DNA from: Purshia tridentata
Lineage: Eukaryota > Streptophyta > Magnoliopsida > Rosales > Rosaceae
DNA length: 23,495 nt
Reading direction: 5' to 3'
NCBI GenBank assembly: GCA_003254885.1
Contig: QANT01003587.1
Location: 1-23,495, forward strand
Every line of letters starts with the position of its first letter. Within the stretch, counting starts at the first letter, position 1. Positions 19,401 through 23,495 of this stretch are shown piece after piece. The notes beneath the pieces are model-generated. The model was not told where the DNA came from. It did not search any database and saw only the letters and a program-made list of their open reading frames with translations. A program made the translations under genes and the position numbers.

Positions 19401-19668
19401 CTTACTAATCGAGCAGAAACCAACCGCACCCACTTTAATTCCACAACTTTAAACGATTACAGACTTCCCCAAAGACATTAAAATCCACCAAAAAACAGAG
19501 CATACCCATCAAAATCCAAAAACCAGCTCACTTAAGCAAAAATAAGCAAATAAATTGTCTAAAATTTAAAAATAAAAAATTATATTAATTCATTTGTAAG
19601 TTACCTGAAGTACCAAGGGAGCTCTGTGCGGTGTCTACTTTAGCAGAAGAATCTAAACAGTTGCCCAT
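16472..19668 (-). CDS. RLCK-VII kinase, APK2A/APK2B (PBL2/PBL3) type; 6 exons
   Basis: Minus-strand exons are 19668-19605, 18531-18182, 18096-17961, 17763-17627, 17512-17389 and 16917-16472. All are GT-AG, joining to 418 residues, close to the usual 410-430. [12 protein letters not shown] is the start typical of APK2/PBL2-PBL3, with G2 for myristate and C4 for palmitate. The block [20 protein letters not shown] (60-79) precedes the kinase: [11 protein letters not shown] (93-103), Lys124, Glu140, YRDFK (217-221), DFG 237-239, THVST (250-254; Ser253/Thr254 are the positions phosphorylated in relatives), APE 264-266. The tail ends in SPLP and SPRVR, as in that subgroup. It is a membrane-anchored cytoplasmic kinase acting below receptor kinases. 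The first intron is 1073 bp and the promoter side lies beyond 19668. Subgroup placement is from remembered family sequence. Confidence 0.93.
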
Positions 19669-20100
19669 TTGCTACTCCAAAGGTACTCTCTTTTAGACTC
19701 TTAGCTCACACAGACACACGCTTTTGTTGGCAAGCAATCAGCAAGTCATTGCAAAAATCTGAATCCCCAGAAAAAATATGTGGCTGACTTCTTCTGGGTT
19801 TTCTACGATCCTGCTACTTTCTTCAAAAAAAAATTGAAAAAAATATGGGGGAAGAAGAAGGAGAAGGAGCTAAGAATGTGAGAAATGGAAACAAAGAACA
19901 AATACACAGAGAGAAATTGAACCGAGTCTTTCTTGGCTTTGTCTTGGTGTAAACACGACAAACGCGTGGGGACTCACTCACCGATGACGTGAATACCACC
20001 CTTGGGTTAAGTGAGTTCCCTTTAATACCCTCCTGTGGACTTGTAGTTTGTCAAAATGAACATGATTAGTCAGAATGACTCATTTACCCTTCTCTTTCTT
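19669..20100 (-). promoter_or_regulatory. 5' leader and promoter side of the APK2-type kinase
   Basis: Read on the minus strand this is the sequence before the ATG. The nearest 60-250 bp is purine/pyrimidine-biased leader-like sequence. ACGCGT (19962-19967, a CAMTA-type CGCG core) and TGACGTG (19985-19991, a bZIP/TGA-type core) lie about 300 bp upstream of the ATG. No clear TATA box was seen. Functional use of these motifs is inference. Confidence 0.35.
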
Positions 20101-20885
20101 TTTCTCTATTGACACTTCTGACGTCCATAATTCTTCTTCTTCTTTTTTTGATTAATTGATTAAACTAACGATCCCAACTTCGGTTCTTGACAGTAATTCC
20201 ATCACTACTAGTACTAATACTTCATTTAGTGTGGATTAACGCCCATAAAAAGTTATGTCTTGTAATTTAAGGTGGTCACTTTTTTTAATTTTATTAATAT
20301 TAATTATTTACTGATATAAATTTTATTTTAACAACGAATTAAAGTTGTTTTGATGTAAATGGACGGCTAATATTAAAAAATAAATTTGGTAATTACACAG
20401 AGAATTAATTTAGTTTATTACAAAAATAATCCAAATGCAAATGTAATTTTTTATTTAGAATGATTATATAATTTTAAATTTATTACTATATCTCTCATTC
20501 TTGATTATTACTATTATAATGAGGCATTTAATCACGAGGTGGTTGAGCACACATAATGGCTTGCGTTGGTGTGCACTTTTTAATTAGTCTAAGTTCCTCT
20601 TAGTTGACATAGTTAGGGTCAAAGAAGAATGGAATAATGTGTATGGGTATGTGAAAATGAAACAAAATATAAGAAATACTCAACAATTTAAATAAGGTAT
20701 GAGTAGATGCTTCTTCGTCACTAGTGATTTGTATATCCAATATATTGCTTACAGCCTCGATCACTTGAAATTCACTACTAATATTTTACAAAGTATATGT
20801 TAGGGAGACGTGTACACAACAGTGTTGGTTGACTAGAAGGTTTATGTCCATATTTTTTAGATTGTAGGGTCTGATCAATTAAAAA
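20101..20885. other. AT-rich intergenic, no gene seen
   Basis: No open frame, hairpin RNA or coding similarity is recognised. The sequence is low in complexity, with many A/T runs. Confidence 0.5.
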
Positions 20886-21172
20886 TTTTGGTTTTAAAAG
20901 ACATTTGACTAAATAATTTAAGCTAAAGGACAAAAGTGTATTTAAAAAAGAAAAATTAATGTATCTAAAAACAAAGCTAGTATATCTGTAAAATACAACA
21001 AGTATGTCTATGAAAATAAATACATCAATGCCAAAAATTTAGTGTATTTATAAAAATATAAGTCCATCTATAAAAATTGTATATTTGTAAAAATAAAATA
21101 AGTGCATCTATAAAAAAACTCATAAATTGTCCTTTACACTAACTTATTAAATTATTATTTTCTACACCAAAT
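20886..21172. repeat. Inverted-repeat element enclosing a degenerate 20-22 bp tandem array
   Basis: Positions 20934-21119 consist of about nine degenerate units of the type AGTRYATCTATAAAAATAAA. The array is flanked by imperfect inverted arms: TTTTGGTTTTAAAA ... TAATTTAAG ... AAAGGACAA on the left, and its reverse (TTGTCCTTT ... CTTATTAAATTA ... CTACACCAAA) on the right. The arrangement suggests a non-autonomous DNA transposon whose centre has expanded as a minisatellite. No coding capacity is seen. Confidence 0.6.
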
Positions 21173-22950
21173 ATATTAGTAATTTTGCAATTAAAGCTAA
21201 TTTAGTATATTTTTTATTCGGTCAAGAAATAATGTATAGTGCTCTGCTTTGTGTATTGGGATGGAGACCCTTCAACTCCAAGAAGGCGAATAATTTTCTT
21301 AATTATTAGGAAAAAAAGAGTCTTAATAATAAGATAAGTATCAATTACAAACTACATTAGGGGTATATTAGGAAATGGAGATAATAGGACGTCATGTATG
21401 GGTAGTGGGTAAGCGAGAACAAAAGCGAGGGAAGGCAGAGGGGACACGTGGCCAAGTTGGAATATAAAAAAAAATGAGCGTAGAAATTTGATGCCTTTGA
21501 CCAGAAGTCTTTGCATGCGCAAACCGTTTTCACACAGAGATATAGCAGCAGGGGAAAAGCTTCCGTCATATAATTCTGTGTTTTTTTGACCAAATGAAAA
21601 GGTAATGCTGTGTTTTTTTTGATATATAAAATAATTTCCGAGTTATGTTGGAGACAGATATTTATATAATAATATTTTTGATATTCTTCAATTCAATAAG
21701 AATAAATTCTGTTAAGAAAGTCGTGTGCAAGACGAGATTGACATGACACTTGAGGAGTCCGAGTGCTGGAGTGAAAAGTGGGATAATTATTAATTACCAT
21801 CTTTTAATTAATTGGAAGTTGTCAGCTTAATTGTCATGCTGAATGATTAAGAATTGAATTAGGGATGGCGTAGCGTAGGATGGTTTAATTAAATTTGAAG
21901 ACTTGTTAAGTATTCTATTTTTTGTTTGCTTTGACTGTTAAAGTTGGTAATCTTCCATGGCTAAGTCTCAGAGTTCAAGATTCAAGAGGAAAGTGACAGA
22001 AAATAAGAAAGAAAAGAGGGAAGAAAATTTTGTTTCGAACTTTTGATTGATGTTTTTACTGAATATTGAAATACATGACTTATATGCTAAGCTAAAACTG
22101 ATTAACTAACTACAACAGCAAAGCCTTGTATACAGCTAGCAGCTGAGTCAGCAATAATACTAATTGAAGCAAGGTTGACTCAGTTGACTAAGACTTGTAC
22201 CTAATCAAAATTAGGCTTTACTTAATATAGTTAATTTGGGTGTTTGAATTTGAAAAGAGATTGAGATTGATCTCTGTTATTTCTCAATTAATATATGTCA
22301 AATGGCTGAAATAATTGTTGTGTGGGGTTATATTCTAGTTTTGTTTCAATTTAATTTAGGGAAAAAAGAGGAATGTTATTTGTATAGTAATGAATTGATG
22401 GGTGGAAATTGGAATTGAAGAGAGAAAACAGAATGATAGAGAAAGGAGTGAGGGGGAAAGAACCCCGTACCCACCCAACCCTCACCTGCCAATGCCAATT
22501 GGGCTCAAGCGTTAATTTTACGAAAAGAACTTATGTATATGAAAACGATATGACATGATTCGTCACCATTGGTGGGGTAGAGTGCAACAACTATGGTTAA
22601 TAGTTTAGCGGCCATGGTTTTTGCTAAAATCTCAACCAACTCTATTTGAGAGAAGGATCACAACATCGAGGAAATATAAAGTTTTATATGTGATTTTAAA
22701 AAATTTTTGTTTCAGTTATAAAAATTTTAAATATATTTTAAATTTGAATCTTAAATAATGCGGCAAACCGGATAATGTAGGACAAACAATCTATGATGCG
22801 GGACAGGACATGGGTTACCATTTGCCAAGAACGTCACATGACAAGTTTAGTCGTTGACCAATTGACCCATTTTGCGCCCAAAATATCCCTAACAAAAACA
22901 CAGCTTGGGCTTGGTTTGGTAATAAATTACTGGATAGGCTTAGCTTGTTT
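21173..22950. other. Intergenic; one isolated promoter-like cluster
   Basis: No gene is recognised. At 21444-21452 there is ACACGTGGC, a textbook G-box/ABRE core. It is followed by AATATAAAAA at 21461-21470 and then an ATG at about 21491 that opens a 32-codon frame ending in TTTTTTTGA. That might be the 5' end of an unseen gene or of a non-coding transcript; no similarity supports a gene. The rest is AT-rich. Confidence 0.4.
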
Positions 22951-23495
22951 AGCATTTTTCAGGTACTATTTATATAGGTCTAGGCTATACCGACCACCCT
23001 TTGCTGCTAAGTTGATCACCTTTTCTTTTTCTTTTTTCTTTTTCCCTTTTTGCCCCTCCAGTAAAAATTTTTTTTTTCTCTCTTCCTTTTTCCCTCACCG
23101 GACCACCCACTCCACCCCCACCCCCACCCCACACCACCCAGACGCTGGCGCGACCNCGCGACCTCACTCAGCCATCGCGCCACCCACCCCACCCAACCTA
23201 GCCACTGGTGCGACCCCACTATACTTTGCCTGTTTAGAAACTTTTCGACACTGGTGTGCCGAAATTTTGGTGATTATTCGGCATCCTATTGTCGAACGTA
23301 GGCAGTATTTTCGATAAGTAACTACCAAATGGAGGTATTCTACCGAACATATTACTTATATTCAGTCATAAGCTCCCGAACATTTTTGTATTTTTCGACA
23401 GCATGCTACCGAATGAGTTTGGAGACAGCTGGTGGCTGGGGTGGGGTCGCACGGTAGCTGGGTTTGGTGGGAGTAGGGTCGTAGTGGCTAGGTTG
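22951..23495. repeat. GC-rich foldback block with repeated TNCCGAA motifs (possible CACTA-like end)
   Basis: A pyrimidine-rich tract (23013-23095) leads into a C-rich block. The 30-bp stretch 23189-23218 (ending ACTGGTGCGACCCCA) recurs in reverse orientation at 23442-23471 and again, shortened, at 23474-23495. A diverged direct copy lies at about 23136-23158. The interior (23219-23440) has CCGAA/TTCGG-type short motifs on both strands (for example TACCGAA at 23335 and 23408, GCCGAA at 23257, TTCGGC at 23278). CACTATAC follows the left arm. Arrays of short subterminal motifs in both orientations are typical of CACTA transposons, but no autonomous gene or second end is in view. Base 23156 is an N, so assembly here is imperfect. 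Confidence 0.45.

Noticed and set aside
22793-23317. 174-codon plus-strand open frame at the right end
   Set aside because: It crosses an ambiguous base, pyrimidine runs and a Pro/Thr/His low-complexity stretch produced by the C-rich repeat block. No protein family is visible.
1-23495. tRNA, rRNA, CRISPR or bacterial-type operon features
   Set aside because: No cloverleaf, rRNA core or spaced repeat array was seen; the window is plant nuclear DNA with spliced genes.

Overview
This is nuclear DNA from a flowering plant, most likely a core eudicot. It is AT-rich with large intergenic spaces. The protein genes are plant-type: RING-H2 ligases and receptor-like cytoplasmic kinases with GT-AG introns. 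There are four MIR395 hairpins, telo-box/TGGGCC promoter motifs, abundant microsatellites and MITE-like elements. The species cannot be named from sequence alone.

The left and central part (about 1.7-11.9 kb) is a MIR395 cluster. Four foldback precursors at 1780-1896 (-), 4433-4532 (+), 10676-10806 (-) and 11778-11892 (+) each carry a miR395 21-mer on the 3' arm. Each has a TATA box 146-165 nt upstream of the miRNA and, further upstream, a motif resembling the sulfur-limitation UPE box. They form two divergent (-,+) pairs, and hairpin and promoter details suggest that one pair was copied from the other. miR395 is known to repress ATP sulfurylase and a SULTR2-type sulfate transporter during sulfur limitation.

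Between the two pairs lies a small tandem family of intronless RING-H2 E3 ligase genes on the minus strand: two intact copies (6806-7564 and 8619-9410) and a gutted relic near 5.9-6.0 kb, in units of roughly 1.8 kb. The right-hand part (13.95-19.67 kb) holds two myristoylation-motif kinases of the RLCK-VII (PBL/APK) family, convergent and 386 bp apart. One is a divergent 8-exon gene (445 aa) on the plus strand. The other is a conserved 6-exon APK2/PBL2-PBL3-type gene (418 aa) on the minus strand. Their kinase-core exons have identical lengths (136, 137 and 124 nt).

The rest is intergenic. It holds a telo-box/site II promoter-like block at 573-690 with no recognisable gene, an LTR-retrotransposon-like remnant near 12.3-12.65 kb, a MITE near 10.15-10.32 kb, and an inverted-repeat element enclosing a 20-22 bp minisatellite near 20.9-21.2 kb. 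At the right edge is a GC-rich foldback, CACTA-like block that includes one ambiguous base.
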